Assembly (NCBI GenBank): GCA_024279745.1
Contig: JAJRRE010000331.1
Location: 1 to 23,104, forward strand
Origin: Alphaproteobacteria bacterium
GTDB taxonomy: Bacteria > Pseudomonadota > Alphaproteobacteria > Rhizobiales > Hyphomicrobiaceae
DNA: 23,104 nucleotides
Direction of reading: 5' to 3'
Numbering within the stretch: position 1 is the stretch's first letter; every line of letters starts with the position of its first letter. Shown piece after piece: positions 1 to 8,302 of this stretch. A program made the position numbers and the translations under genes. The notes under the pieces were generated by a model. The model was not told the DNA's origin, ran no database searches, and saw nothing but the letters and a program-made list of their open reading frames with translations.

Positions 1-974
1 ACATGCTCATAGGTCCGCGGTTCCTTGAGAATGGCCGAAGCATGAATGCCGGCTTTGGTGGCAAAGGCCGCGTCGCCGACATAAGGTGCCTGGCGATTTG
101 GTGCGCGGTTCAAAATCTCATCAAGCACGCGCGAGGCATGGGAGATTGTCATGAGGCGCTCAGGCGTCACATTGGTCGCAAAGCGCTCGGCAAATTCGCT
201 CTTCAACAGCAAAGTGGGAATGATCGAGATCAGATTGGCATTGCCGCAGCGCTCGCCCAGCCCATTGAGCGTGCCCTGGATCTGCCGCACGCCGGCGCGC
301 AGGGCCGCCAGCGTATTGGCGACGGCGTTTTCCGTATCATTATGAGTGTGGATGCCCAGATGAGCGCCCGGGACGATCTTAACCGTATCCTCGACAATTG
401 CTGCGATTTCATCGGGCAATGTACCGCCATTGGTATCGCATAAGACAACCCAGCGCGCGCCCGCTTCATAGGCCTCCCGCGCCACCTGCAGCGCATAATC
501 GCGGTTGGCTTTATAGCCATCGAAGAAATGCTCGCAATCAATGATGGCTTCGCGCCCGCTCGCCTTGATGGCAGCAACCGACTGCACAAGGGCGGCGATG
601 TTTTCGTCATTGCTGATGCCCAGCGCCACGCGCACATGATAGTCCCAAGCCTTGGCCACCAGACAAATGGCGCTGGTCTTTGAAGCCAATATCGCCTGCA
701 GCCCCGCATCATTGGAGATTGAGCGCCCGGCGCGCTTGGTCATACCAAAGGCGGTGAAATGTGCATGGGAAAAACCGGGATCTTCACTAAAGAACGCATC
801 ATCCGTCGGATTGGCACCAGGATAACCGCCTTCGATATAGTCGATCCCCAGATCATCGAGGGTCTGGGCGATCTGTCGTTTGTTGGTCAGCGTGAAATCA
901 ACACCGGTGGTCTGCGCCCCATCGCGCAATGTCGTATCGTAAAGATAGACGCGCTCCAACGCGGCGCCGCTCAT
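1..974 (-). CDS. cimA: Citramalate synthase, 5' part (runs off the left edge)
   Basis: This enzyme condenses pyruvate with acetyl-CoA to give citramalate, the first step of the threonine-independent route to 2-oxobutyrate and isoleucine; it acts in the cytoplasm. About 324 codons are visible from the ATG at 974-972 without a stop; the family is usually about 530 residues, so the C-terminal and regulatory part lies outside the window. The N-terminus carries the DRE-TIM metallolyase signature (DTTLRDGAQTTGVDF, residues 13-27, with the catalytic Arg and metal-binding Asp). The TIM-barrel metal motif HTHND, the GTLNGLGERCGNAN segment and the KAGIHASA motif follow in order. The DYIEGGYPGANPTD segment is typical of the TIGR00977 citramalate synthase branch and argues against 2-isopropylmalate synthase. 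cysS lies upstream on the same strand, about 880 bp away across repeat-filled DNA, so co-transcription is doubtful. Confidence 0.93.
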   Translation of the reverse strand, partial: MSGAALERVYLYDTTLRDGAQTTGVDFTLTNKRQIAQTLDDLGIDYIEGGYPGANPTDDAFFSEDPGFSHAHFTAFGMTKRAGRSISNDAGLQAILASKTSAICLVAKAWDYHVRVALGISNDENIAALVQSVAAIKASGREAIIDCEHFFDGYKANRDYALQVAREAYEAGARWVVLCDTNGGTLPDEIAAIVEDTVKIVPGAHLGIHTHNDTENAVANTLAALRAGVRQIQGTLNGLGERCGNANLISIIPTLLLKSEFAERFATNVTPERLMTISHASRVLDEILNRAPNRQAPYVGDAAFATKAGIHASAILKEPRTYEH

Positions 975-1163
975 TTTATCGTCCACTTAACTTTCCCCCC
1001 GGCTCCCCCGGTCTTGCCCAGGGCCAATCGCACGAACTGCGCCAAGCCAAACCTTCCTATAGATCAATTCTGCAAAAATCCAAACTCTGTTCCCCCCGCC
1101 CGCGGTTCTAGCGCATCCAGGCTGCCCGCGTCCAAAAACTCGCCCGTTAATCTTTACAGCTTC

Positions 1164-1433
1164 TGCCTCGCGGTGCTGATCCATGCCGAAAAGGCATGGG
1201 CACCTGCGGCGGCGCGCCGAACGGTCGGCGGGCGCGCGCTTGCGCGCCGTGGTGCCCGCCAGCAAAGATCGCGGAACCATCACAGCCGTGCCCTTTCAAC
1301 TTCAGCACCGCCCTCACCATTTGGGCACATCGCGTCGCAACCGCGACCGGGCTGCAAACGCAGCCCCGCGACCCGTGTCGCGCCCCGCCGGAGGGCCCGG
1401 ACACTTTTCGTGTCCGATACGGCCCGCGAGGCA
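1164..1433. repeat. Multi-hairpin repeat, copy 1
   Basis: This 270-bp unit has perfect 10-bp inverted ends, TGCCTCGCGG at 1164-1173 and its complement at 1424-1433. The left half holds hairpin A (outer stem 1172-1176/1200-1204, four-base bulge TGAT, inner 7-bp stem 1181-1187/1193-1199, loop GAAAA), hairpin B (CGCCGA/TCGGCG, loop ACGG, 1215-1230) and hairpin C (GGCGCGC/GCGCGCC, loop GCTT, 1231-1248). A spacer of about 100 bp follows. The right half is the mirror image: C' (1349-1366), B' (1368-1381) and A' (1393-1425; outer GGGCC/GGCCC, inner CGGACAC/GTGTCCG). Left and right hairpins share geometry but not stem sequence. Open frames across it are by-products of the repeated DNA. It could be a non-autonomous mobile element or a structured RNA; no transposase is in the window. 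Confidence 0.85.
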
Positions 1434-1482
1434 AAAAGAGTGCCTGCCAGCAAAGATCGCGGAACCATTACAGCGGTTTTTC
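1434..1482. repeat. Partial copy of the multi-hairpin repeat spacer
   Basis: The stretch between copies 1 and 2 repeats the left part of the copy 1 spacer: GCCAGCAAAGATCGCGGAAC occurs here and again near 1257 and 1567. A decayed version follows copy 2 near 1752. It is probably a truncated older insertion. Confidence 0.6.
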
Positions 1483-1743
1483 TGGCTCGCGGCTATTCCT
1501 CGCTTCGCTCGGGCCTGCGACGGCGCGCGAAACGGTTCGCGGGCGAACATTGTTCGCCGGGGTGCCCGCCAGCAAAGATCGCGGAACCGTCACGGCCGTG
1601 CCCTTTCAACTTCAACACCGCCATCACCATCTGGGCACATCGCGTCGCAACCGCGACCGGGCTGCAAACGCAGCCCCGCGACCCGTGTCGCGCCCCGCCG
1701 GAGGTGCCCCGCGCTGCTCGCGCGGGATCAGCACCGCGAGGCA
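1483..1743. repeat. Multi-hairpin repeat, copy 2
   Basis: This 261-bp unit starts with TGGCTCGCGG (1483-1492) and ends with CCGCGAGGCA (1734-1743). Its left half has a partly decayed hairpin A, a B hairpin CGCGAA/TTCGCG with loop ACGG, and a C hairpin GCGAAC/GTTCGC with loop ATT. The spacer is almost identical to that of copy 1. On the right, C' (GGGCTGC/GCAGCCC) and B' (GCGAC/GTCGC) equal those of copy 1, but A' differs: outer stem GGTGC/GCACC, bulge TGAT, inner stem CCCGCGC/GCGCGGG, loop GAGCA (read on the minus strand). Copy 2 therefore combines stems found in other places of the family. Confidence 0.83.
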
Positions 1744-1778
1744 AAAAGAGTGCCAGCAAATATCCCGCAACCTTCGCC

Positions 1779-1806
1779 CCCTCTCCCCGTTTTCACGGGG
1801 AGAGGG
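1779..1806. repeat. REP-like palindrome downstream of cysS
   Basis: CCCTCTCCCCGT and ACGGGGAGAGGG form a perfect 12-bp stem around the loop TTTC. The following sequence, a short AAGGTGAGGGGC tail, matches from memory a palindrome often found between genes of rhizobia and relatives (RIME-type elements). It lies about 50 bp past the cysS stop and may also act as a transcription end or mRNA stabiliser, though no T-run follows on the minus strand. Confidence 0.65.
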
Positions 1807-1853
1807 CCTAAGGTGAGGGGCAGCATCAGGTGCGATGTTTCATTGTCGGCGCT

Positions 1854-3257
1854 TCATCGTTTCATCTCCCAGGTCGTGACGATTTCGCCGCTTGCCTTGT
1901 CCTTCGTGTCCTTGAGTTGCACGCCCATCGCGCTTAGCTCGTCGCGTATCTTATCGCCTGCGGCCCAGTCTTTGGCAGCCCGTGCAGCAGCTCTGGCGGC
2001 GATTTTGTCGGCAATCAGGGCTTCATCAAGGCGTGCGGCGCGCGGGTCGGTCAGCTTGCCCGACAGCCCGAGCAACGCCATCCGCTCGGCAAGTTTATCA
2101 CCTTCCACCGCGAAGAGGGTCGACAGCGCAAGCGGCGTATTGAGATCATCGCGCAAAGCCTCGTAAAAGCCCTGTTCGGCGTTACCGCCCTCGTAACCGC
2201 CGCCCGTTCCATCTCCATAGCTATCACCAAAACCGTCGCCATCGGGTAATTGTACGCCATAGCTAATTTCACCATATTCCTTGAGTCCTGCCAATTTGCG
2301 CAAAGACTGCTCACTCTCCTCCAATCCTTTCACTGTCCAATCAATCGGCTTGCGATAATGGGTGCGCAGCATGTTGAAGCGCAAAACCTGTCCCGGCCAA
2401 TCTTTAAGCAGCTCGTTGATCGTTATGAAATTGCCGAGGCTTTTCGACATCTTCTCGCCTTCGACCTGCAAGAAGCCGTTATGCATCCAGATATTGGCCA
2501 TCGCCTCATTGCCATGGGCGCAGCGCGACTGGGCAATTTCGTTCTCATGGTGCGGGAAAATCAGATCAAGCCCGCCGCCATGAATATCAAACGTCGCCCC
2601 CAAATGCTTTTTCGACATGGCCGAGCATTCAATATGCCAGCCGGGGCGCCCGTCTCCCCAAGGCGAGGGCCAGGCCGGTTCGCCGTCACCGGAGGGTTTC
2701 CACAATACAAAATCCGTCGGGTCTTTTTTGTAGGACGCCACCTCGACCCGCGCACCGGCCTTCATCTCATCAAGCGCACGGTTGGATAATTTGCCATAGT
2801 CCGGCATCGACGGCACATCAAACAGCACATGACCATCCGCTTCATAAGCATGGCCCTTGGCGATCAGCGTTTCGATCATGGCGATCATCTCAAGGATGTG
2901 ATCGGTCGCGCGCGGCTCAACATCTGGCGGCAGCACACCCAAGGCTGCGATATCTTTATGAAACTGCTCAATCGTGCGCGCCGTCACCTCGCCAATGGTG
3001 ACCCCTTCTTGTGCCGCACGGGCATTTATCTTGTCGTCGACATCGGTGATGTTGCGCACATAGGTGACGTTATCGCCGCCGTAGACATGGCGCAGCAGCC
3101 GAAACAGCACGTCGAAAACAATGATCGGCCGCGCATTGCCGATATGAGCATAATCATACACCGTCGGCCCACAGACATATAATCCCACTTTGCCCGGCAC
3201 AATCGGTGTGAGCGGCATCTTGGCGCGCGTCAGCGTATTATAAAGTTTAATCGTCAT
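1854..3257 (-). CDS. cysS: Cysteinyl-tRNA synthetase
   Basis: The class I synthetase charges tRNA-Cys with cysteine using ATP, in the cytoplasm. The 467 residues match the usual length. Visible motifs in order are LYVCGPTVYDYAHIGNARP (first zinc ligand Cys29; HIGN at 38-41), WHIECSAM (Cys211), HHENE (ligands near His236 and Glu240) and KMSKS at 269-273, so all four expected zinc ligands are present. The start is the ATG at 3257. Between the catalytic core and the helical C-terminal domain (about 332-360) lies a glycine- and aspartate-rich stretch that looks like an added low-complexity loop; similar insertions occur in other proteins of this window. cimA follows on the same strand after a repeat-filled gap. 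The 820 bp upstream should hold its promoter, but no convincing boxes were found. Confidence 0.96.
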   Translation of the reverse strand: MTIKLYNTLTRAKMPLTPIVPGKVGLYVCGPTVYDYAHIGNARPIIVFDVLFRLLRHVYGGDNVTYVRNITDVDDKINARAAQEGVTIGEVTARTIEQFHKDIAALGVLPPDVEPRATDHILEMIAMIETLIAKGHAYEADGHVLFDVPSMPDYGKLSNRALDEMKAGARVEVASYKKDPTDFVLWKPSGDGEPAWPSPWGDGRPGWHIECSAMSKKHLGATFDIHGGGLDLIFPHHENEIAQSRCAHGNEAMANIWMHNGFLQVEGEKMSKSLGNFITINELLKDWPGQVLRFNMLRTHYRKPIDWTVKGLEESEQSLRKLAGLKEYGEISYGVQLPDGDGFGDSYGDGTGGGYEGGNAEQGFYEALRDDLNTPLALSTLFAVEGDKLAERMALLGLSGKLTDPRAARLDEALIADKIAARAAARAAKDWAAGDKIRDELSAMGVQLKDTKDKASGEIVTTWEMKR

Positions 3258-4076
3258 GTCCTTCTAGATCCCTGCCCTGTTTGCAGCGGCGGTTAAGGCC
3301 GATGCCGCTATGCGGTCGCAATTTTGAACCATGCGCGGGCGCTTTTCAATTCAACACGAATAGGATCATGGGATGGATTAAAAGAAGCACGCCGCGCGCC
3401 AGCTCAATGCTGGGCATTGAGAATAATACAGCAACAATGGGGGCTGCAAGAATTGCGCGTGGTTCTTATCATGGCGACACAATGAGCTATACAAATGCGA
3501 AGGTCAAGATCGGGCAGGCATAGCCTGCGGCCCCGTTTGAGGTCCCGCCTCAGGCGGCCGGTCAGAAAAGATCGCTATCAAATCGGTAAATAAAACACGC
3601 CTCAAAGCCAGGCTAAAACACTGGCAGTTTTTCAAAATACACGCCAAACGAGTATAGCCTTCCCATGGCATAACTGACTTTCCCAAATTGCGTGTCAAAA
3701 CCAGTGTATAGACCCCTTTGCCGCAATTGGCCCGCATTGACGCCCTACATCTGCAAGCACATAGTCGTGCAACAGATTCTCAAACCCAAAATATCGCCCT
3801 CAGAGATATGATCCTCTATAGATGCTAACCTCAGATGCGACGTGAAAACACTATTACGCCAAATTTTGAGTATCTAGGATTGGGGCAGAACTGGACCGGT
3901 GCGAAGCGGGACTTGAGCAGAACCTGGATTGGATATGCGCGATGGGCACGGCGCCACGCGGTATTCGTATCCAGCTCAACCAATTGGTCACTTCAAGTTT
4001 GAGCACTTCAAGATTGAGTATTTCAAGCAAGAGCTTGCCGATAACTGAAACCACAGACTGACTAACAACAGAACCA
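3258..4076. other. Long non-coding stretch between divergent genes
   Basis: About 820 bp separate cysS (minus) from the DUF2865 gene (plus). No recognisable gene or tRNA was found. The stretch must hold the promoters of both flanking genes. It contains a small hairpin CCGCC/GGCGG near 3548-3560, a weak GCCAG/CTGGC hairpin followed by a T-run near 3607-3635, and three 15-bp tandem repeats near its right end. Short frames (for example 3368-3523 and 3935-4048, both plus) have weak ribosome sites and no recognised family. Confidence 0.5.
3989..4033. repeat. Three 15-bp tandem repeats
   Basis: Units at 3989-4003, 4004-4018 and 4019-4033 follow the pattern CACTTCAAGTTTGAG. The first two differ at one base; the third is more diverged. 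They end 43 bp before the GTG start of the DUF2865 gene and so lie in its promoter or leader. A binding-site array or a replication-slippage product are both possible. Confidence 0.8.
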
Positions 4077-5198
4077 GTGAGATTTTTGTTGATCGAAAAA
4101 ATAACCAGAAAACTGAAATCGCTTACCAATCAACGGGCTGGCCGCACGACTGCACGCCGCCTGGGTTTGCTTGGCCTGACGGTGCTGCTGGCTGGGTTCC
4201 TGGTCACATCAAGCAGCGAACTTATCGGATTGCAATCGGTATCTCCTGCCCATGCGCAGGACAATTGGACCATGCCGTGGGATGAACCGCGTGTTCGCCG
4301 CCCGCGCCGCAAAAGACGGGTCGCGCGCCGCCAGCCAGGATATAGTGGCGGCCGGTCGGCGGTCTGCCAGCGCCTGGAACGAAGATTGGTGCAAGAAAGC
4401 AGCAGGGGCGCCAACCGGCAAAGCGCATTGCCGCAAATCAATTCACAAATTCGGCGCTACAAACGCCAGTATAAACGTGCCAGTGCCAAGTTGAACCGGG
4501 CGCAATGCTATGACACGTTTTTGTTCATCAAAACGTTGCGCCAGTCGCGCAAATGTCGCCGCCTTGAGCGCAATGCTGACGATGCCAAAAAACGAATGCG
4601 CCAGCTGGAAGCCAAGCGCAGTGAAGTAAAAGGCGGTCGGCGCAATAATTCTTATCAAGACGAAATCATCGCCTCGCTTGCTCGCAATAATTGCGGTGCC
4701 AATTATCAACGCGAAGCCCGGCGCCGGGAGAACGTTAATAACCCGTTCTCATCTGCATTCTGGCAAGACGAGGAAGATACCGGCCCTGCCCCGCGCCTGC
4801 GTTATGGGGCTTTGCCCTTCGCCACCTATAAAACCGTATGTGTGCGGCTGTGCGACGGCTATTATTTCCCGGTCAGCTTCTCCACATTGCCCAATCATTT
4901 CAAACGGGACATCAATGTGTGCCAATCGAAATGTGCAGCGCCGGCCGATCTCTACTATTACCAAAACCCAGGCGAAGCGGTTGAACAAATGGTGTCGGCA
5001 ACCCGGCAAACGCCTTATACCAAACTGCCGATGGCATGGCGTTATCGCAAGGAATATGTGCGTGGCTGTTCTTGTAAACAGGCCGAATACGACCCACAAG
5101 CCGATGATCCAAATCGCAAGGCGGAGGCCGACACCAGCATTGGTGTAAATGACGGAGGGTTCAAAACCTCGGTCCAGCAAGACCCGGTACCACAATAA
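4077..5198 (+). CDS. DUF2865 domain protein, secreted, cysteine-rich
   Basis: The 373-residue product has a basic N-terminus, a hydrophobic segment (about 29-44) and an AHAQD-like cleavage site near residues 58-62, so it is probably exported to the periplasm. A very basic region (71-86) and a charged helical, coiled-coil-like stretch (about 95-190) follow. The C-terminal part (about 250-335) carries YKTVCVRLCDGYYFPVSFST, CQSKCAAP, LYYYQNPGE and RYRKEYVRGCSC. This is the DUF2865 signature, with cysteine pairs at about 255/259, 282/286 and 331/333 that may form disulfides. The function of the family is unknown; it is known mainly from Hyphomicrobiales. The start is GTG at 4077, with only a weak ribosome site, so a different start is possible. 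It stands alone between two non-coding stretches. Confidence 0.85.
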   Translation: MRFLLIEKITRKLKSLTNQRAGRTTARRLGLLGLTVLLAGFLVTSSSELIGLQSVSPAHAQDNWTMPWDEPRVRRPRRKRRVARRQPGYSGGRSAVCQRLERRLVQESSRGANRQSALPQINSQIRRYKRQYKRASAKLNRAQCYDTFLFIKTLRQSRKCRRLERNADDAKKRMRQLEAKRSEVKGGRRNNSYQDEIIASLARNNCGANYQREARRRENVNNPFSSAFWQDEEDTGPAPRLRYGALPFATYKTVCVRLCDGYYFPVSFSTLPNHFKRDINVCQSKCAAPADLYYYQNPGEAVEQMVSATRQTPYTKLPMAWRYRKEYVRGCSCKQAEYDPQADDPNRKAEADTSIGVNDGGFKTSVQQDPVPQ

Positions 5199-5639
5199 AG
5201 TTCCGTTCCCGCGACCTTGAAGCTCCTCAGCTGAAGCCTTAGGAAAACCAAGCATTTCGCTGATTTCATGGAACATCCAGCAGAATGTCGGCGCTAAATT
5301 GCATTCGCGATGCTATATAGACATTATCGTGCTGCGCGAAGATTTATACACTTTTGTGTCATAAGTGCTCTCCCCCATATTGCTTCTCATCGGATCACAG
5401 TTAAGCTATAGCTGGACTATTGCTCTTTTGTTGAACTTGACAATGGAGCGGTTTTAATGATCAGGGCCGTTGTCAGCGGTACTGCTTCATCTTGGTGATC
5501 GGTTTATCTACTTAACAATACAAACCGGCGAAAAACGTCAATATCGACCAAACAAGTACTGATGTAAGTAAGTACTGATGCAAGCGAGTACTGATTAGTG
5601 CGTACCGATCCAGTCAGTTAAGTATGGGCCAGCAACAAA
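5199..5639. other. Non-coding stretch ahead of the acetyltransferase
   Basis: No gene or RNA was recognised in these 440 bp. A possible promoter for the gene at 5640 is TTGAAC (about 5433) and TTTAAT (about 5455) with 16 bp between them; this is weak evidence. A tandem repeat array occupies 5554-5601. Confidence 0.4.
5554..5601. repeat. Three 16-bp tandem repeats with AGTACT core
   Basis: Units at 5554-5569, 5570-5585 and 5586-5601 follow AAGTACTGATGTAAGT, the third diverging at its end; a degenerate fourth (GTACCGATCC) follows. Each unit contains the palindrome AGTACT. The array ends 38 bp before the ATG of the acetyltransferase, a position that would suit an operator, although slippage alone could also produce it. 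Confidence 0.8.
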
Positions 5640-6236
5640 ATGTATGCGTCGTCGACACTCACTAGTTTGGCTCAGACCGTTGAGATCAAACCCTTAACGC
5701 CCGATGATATGTCTGACGTGCGCTATGTACATTCGGCCGCATTTCGCGTTCAGGCCAAAGCGTATTTATCTCAAAGTGAGATCCAGGCCTTCACCGATCA
5801 TGTTTATTCGCCGCGCTATGGCGACAAGCTGGCGGCCGAAAATTTAACGTTGGCGTGGCTGGGAGACGAGTTAATCGGCACCGGAGGCTGGACGCCGGTC
5901 AACGACAATGGCGCGACGGCCCGAATTCGCTCGATCTTTGTGCGCCCGCTTTTTACGCGGCTGGGGGTTGGGCGCTGCCTGGTCGAGCGATCTGAAGCAG
6001 AAGCGCGGCGTGCCGGTTTCACTCAATTCACGCTGCGAGCCAGTGTTAATTCCGTAGGCTTCTTTCAAACTCTAGGCTTCGAAATCAAATCTTATGGTGT
6101 GCGCAATATCGATGCCGAACAGGGGCTGCCAGTCCGGTTCATGCGCAAAGCGGCGGAGCCGGGCGTGGGGACCTCCAATTCATCAAATAAGACCGACAAA
6201 AGCAGTATCGTAGCGCCGTCGCCTTCAGCCGTTTGA
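5640..6236 (+). CDS. GNAT-family N-acetyltransferase
   Basis: GNAT enzymes transfer an acetyl group from acetyl-CoA to an amine. The 198-residue product shows the fold in order: an N-terminal strand (VEIKPLTPDD, 14-23), central strands (LTLAWLGDELIGTGGW, 69-84), motif A with the pyrophosphate loop (ARIRSIFVRPLFTRLGVGRCL, with RLGVGR at 107-112) and a C-terminal strand-helix unit ending FFQTLGFEI (141-149). The last 30 or so residues are serine-rich and probably disordered. The substrate cannot be told from sequence; a small-molecule acetylase is more likely than RimI. The ribosome site before the ATG is poor. The gene is isolated, followed by repeat copy 3 and the convergent gltX. Confidence 0.85.
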   Translation: MYASSTLTSLAQTVEIKPLTPDDMSDVRYVHSAAFRVQAKAYLSQSEIQAFTDHVYSPRYGDKLAAENLTLAWLGDELIGTGGWTPVNDNGATARIRSIFVRPLFTRLGVGRCLVERSEAEARRAGFTQFTLRASVNSVGFFQTLGFEIKSYGVRNIDAEQGLPVRFMRKAAEPGVGTSNSSNKTDKSSIVAPSPSAV

Positions 6237-6330
6237 TTGACCAGGCTGTTCTGCGCCGAGACCGATAGGGCTCAGCTGCGAGAGATCTGCGGTTTGTGCT
6301 GTTTTATTTCTCTCGGCGCGCAGCTCTATT

Positions 6331-6694
6331 TGCCTCGCGGGCCGTATCGGACACGAAGACGCGTCCGGGCCCTCCGGCGGGGCGCGACACGGGTCGCGGG
6401 GCTGCGCTTGCAGCCCGGTCGCCCGTCGGCGCTATTCTTCTTCGGCTGTTAAGACGGTGCAAATGATCTCAATTTTTGCCACCACCTCAATTCCAACCTG
6501 CGCCGACAAACAAAAAAGTCGCGACGCAACTTGCTCGGGTGTGAGAGCTGGTGCTGGAGCCGATGGGACGGAGTTGTGATAGATCCAAGGTCTTTGCTAT
6601 CAGGCACCACGGCGAACCAGCGTTCGCCCGGGCCGTTGGCCCGCCCCCGCGGAGGCGCAGGCGTTACCTTCAACGCCGATGCGCGCCGTGAGCC
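6331..6694. repeat. Multi-hairpin repeat, copy 3 (long form)
   Basis: The left end TGCCTCGCGG (6331-6340) opens an A-B-C set: A with outer GGGCC/GGCCC and inner CGGACAC/GCGTCCG (one mismatch), B GCGAC/GTCGC, and C GGGCTGC/GCAGCCC with loop GCTT. These are the stems found on the right side of copies 1 and 2, here in the opposite direction. The right half (about 6608-6694) has C' GCGAAC/GTTCGC, B' GGGCC/GGCCC and A' with outer GGCGC/GCGCC and inner GGCGTT/AACGCC. The spacer of about 185 bp is longer than in copy 1 and, read on the minus strand, resembles that of copy 4, including GTCGGCGCAGGTTGGAA. It fills the gap between the convergent GNAT and gltX genes. Confidence 0.78.
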
Positions 6695-6761
6695 GGAAGA
6701 GTGTAGCATTGGGTCAGTAGTCGCGGCAGCCGTGAGACAGAAAAACTACAAACCAGCTCCC

Positions 6762-8186
6762 TCAATTGTCCGACAACCGTTTGGTCGCCCGTTTTTTACC
6801 AATCAACGGCAATAGCGCTTTCAGCTCCGGTCCCTTATCACGGCCCGTCAACGCCAAACGCAGCGGATGGAACAAGGCGCGCCCTTTGGCGCCGCTTGCC
6901 TCTTTGACAGCCTTCGTCCAGCTGCCCCATGTGGTGTCGTCCCACGGCTCATCAGGCAGCAGCGCTGCGGCGGTGGCGCAAAATTCTTTGTCCTCAATCA
7001 CCGGCGCAATGTCGCCATCGATGACAAGTCCCCAGTCCTGCGCGTCTAAAAACACGGCCAGATTGTCTTTAACCGCGTACCAAAATTTCTCGCCGCCAGA
7101 CACGCCCAGATCCGCCAGCCTGTCCGCTACGTCTTTATAGTCCAGCTGATGCAGCAATTTGGCGTTGAGTAGCTTCAGCTCATCGACATCAAAGCGGCCG
7201 GGCGCGCGCGATAGTTTGGAAAATTCGAACAGGTCCGCCAGCTCTTTGAGCGTACGGTGCGGCTGTAGCGGATCGGAGGTGCCGATCAAGGCCGCATGGG
7301 AGGCGACGCTCATCGGCTCCAAACCCAGTTCTCGAAACCCTGCAATGGATAATGAGCCAAGACGCTTCGACAGGCCCTTACCGTCGGCGCCGATCAGCAA
7401 AGAGTGATGGGCAAACTCCGGCGCCTTACCACCCAGCGCTTCAAAGATCGCGACTTGCGCCCCCGAATTGGTGACATGATCCTCGCCGCGCACAATGTGG
7501 GTGACGCCAAAATCAATATCATCAATGACGCTGCACAGCGTGTAAAGATAACTGCCGTCCTCGCGGATTAATACCGGATCGGACAGCGACGCCAGATCGA
7601 CGCTCTGGTCTCCGCGCACCAGATCGGTCCAGCTAACGACTTGCTCCGCGCCAGCCTTACCGGCAGCCTCGCCAGTTTTATCACCGGCCGCAGACGTATC
7701 ACCGGCCGCTTTTGCATCAAGCAAAAAGCGCCAATGCGGACGGCGACCTTCTTGTTCCAATTTGGCCTTTTCGTCGTCGCTCAATTTTAGACCGGCACGA
7801 TCATAGACCGGCGGCAGACCGCGCGCGCGCTGCCGTTTGCGTTTGCGCTCCAGTTCATCTTGCGCCTCATAGCAGGCATAAAGACGCCCCGCGCGTTTAA
7901 GCTCTTCAACAACCGCATCATAACGCTCAAAGCGGTCCGACTGGCGCTCCATCCGGTCCCAATTCAGCCCCAGCCATGTAAGATCGTCCTGGATGCCTTG
8001 CGCAAAGGCGGCGGTTGAACGTTCGGCATCCGTATCATCAAGACGCAGGATAAACTGCCCGCCCGATTTTTGTGCGTAGAGCCAGTTAATCAGCGCGGTA
8101 CGAATATTGCCGATATGCAGCCGCCCGGTCGGACTGGGGGCAAAACGCAATATTGTGGGCTTGTTTGCAGACTTGTTTCCAGGCAT
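6762..8186 (-). CDS. gltX: Glutamyl-tRNA synthetase
   Basis: The class I synthetase charges tRNA-Glu (and in many alphaproteobacteria also tRNA-Gln, corrected later by GatCAB). The product is about 474 residues, the usual length. Motifs are FAPSPTGRLHIGNIRTAL (HIGN about 24-27), the tRNA- and glutamate-binding segment LYTLCSVIDDIDFGVTHIVRGEDH, and the KMSKS equivalent GLSKR (about 271-275). The frame extends to a TTG at 8192, but the ATG at 8186 has a GAGAG ribosome site about nine bases upstream, so the ATG is preferred. An alanine- and glycine-rich stretch (about 158-180) after HWRFLLD looks like an added loop. Alphaproteobacteria often have two paralogues, one preferring tRNA-Gln; which one this is cannot be told here. 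It is flanked on both sides by hairpin repeats. Confidence 0.95.
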   Translation of the reverse strand: MPGNKSANKPTILRFAPSPTGRLHIGNIRTALINWLYAQKSGGQFILRLDDTDAERSTAAFAQGIQDDLTWLGLNWDRMERQSDRFERYDAVVEELKRAGRLYACYEAQDELERKRKRQRARGLPPVYDRAGLKLSDDEKAKLEQEGRRPHWRFLLDAKAAGDTSAAGDKTGEAAGKAGAEQVVSWTDLVRGDQSVDLASLSDPVLIREDGSYLYTLCSVIDDIDFGVTHIVRGEDHVTNSGAQVAIFEALGGKAPEFAHHSLLIGADGKGLSKRLGSLSIAGFRELGLEPMSVASHAALIGTSDPLQPHRTLKELADLFEFSKLSRAPGRFDVDELKLLNAKLLHQLDYKDVADRLADLGVSGGEKFWYAVKDNLAVFLDAQDWGLVIDGDIAPVIEDKEFCATAAALLPDEPWDDTTWGSWTKAVKEASGAKGRALFHPLRLALTGRDKGPELKALLPLIGKKRATKRLSDN

Positions 8187-8302
8187 GGACAAATGCTCTC
8201 AAATTGAAAAATATCGCGCAGGCCGGCGCAGCGATTGAATCGAGCCGCACCCTAATGGATATCACTTTAAAATAACAGCCGCTATCTGACGGGGGGCACT
8301 CT

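Noticed and set aside
1164..1743. CRISPR array
   Set aside because: Repeats are too long, too few, palindromic in several places and not separated by unique spacers of constant size; no cas genes are present.
759..1811. Long plus-strand reading frame of 350 codons
   Set aside because: It overlaps cimA on the opposite strand and then runs through two hairpin repeat copies; its composition follows the repeat DNA and it has no recognisable domain.
1183..2166. Plus-strand reading frame of 327 codons
   Set aside because: It consists of translated hairpin repeats and then runs antisense through cysS.
3281..3523. Possible 80-residue or shorter (from ATG 3368) small protein
   Set aside because: No good ribosome site, no recognised motif and no conserved neighbour; kept only as a note in the non-coding stretch.
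3854..4129. Minus-strand 91-codon frame with leucine-rich repeat-like stretch
   Set aside because: The regularity comes from the 15-bp tandem DNA repeat, and the frame overlaps the start of the DUF2865 gene.
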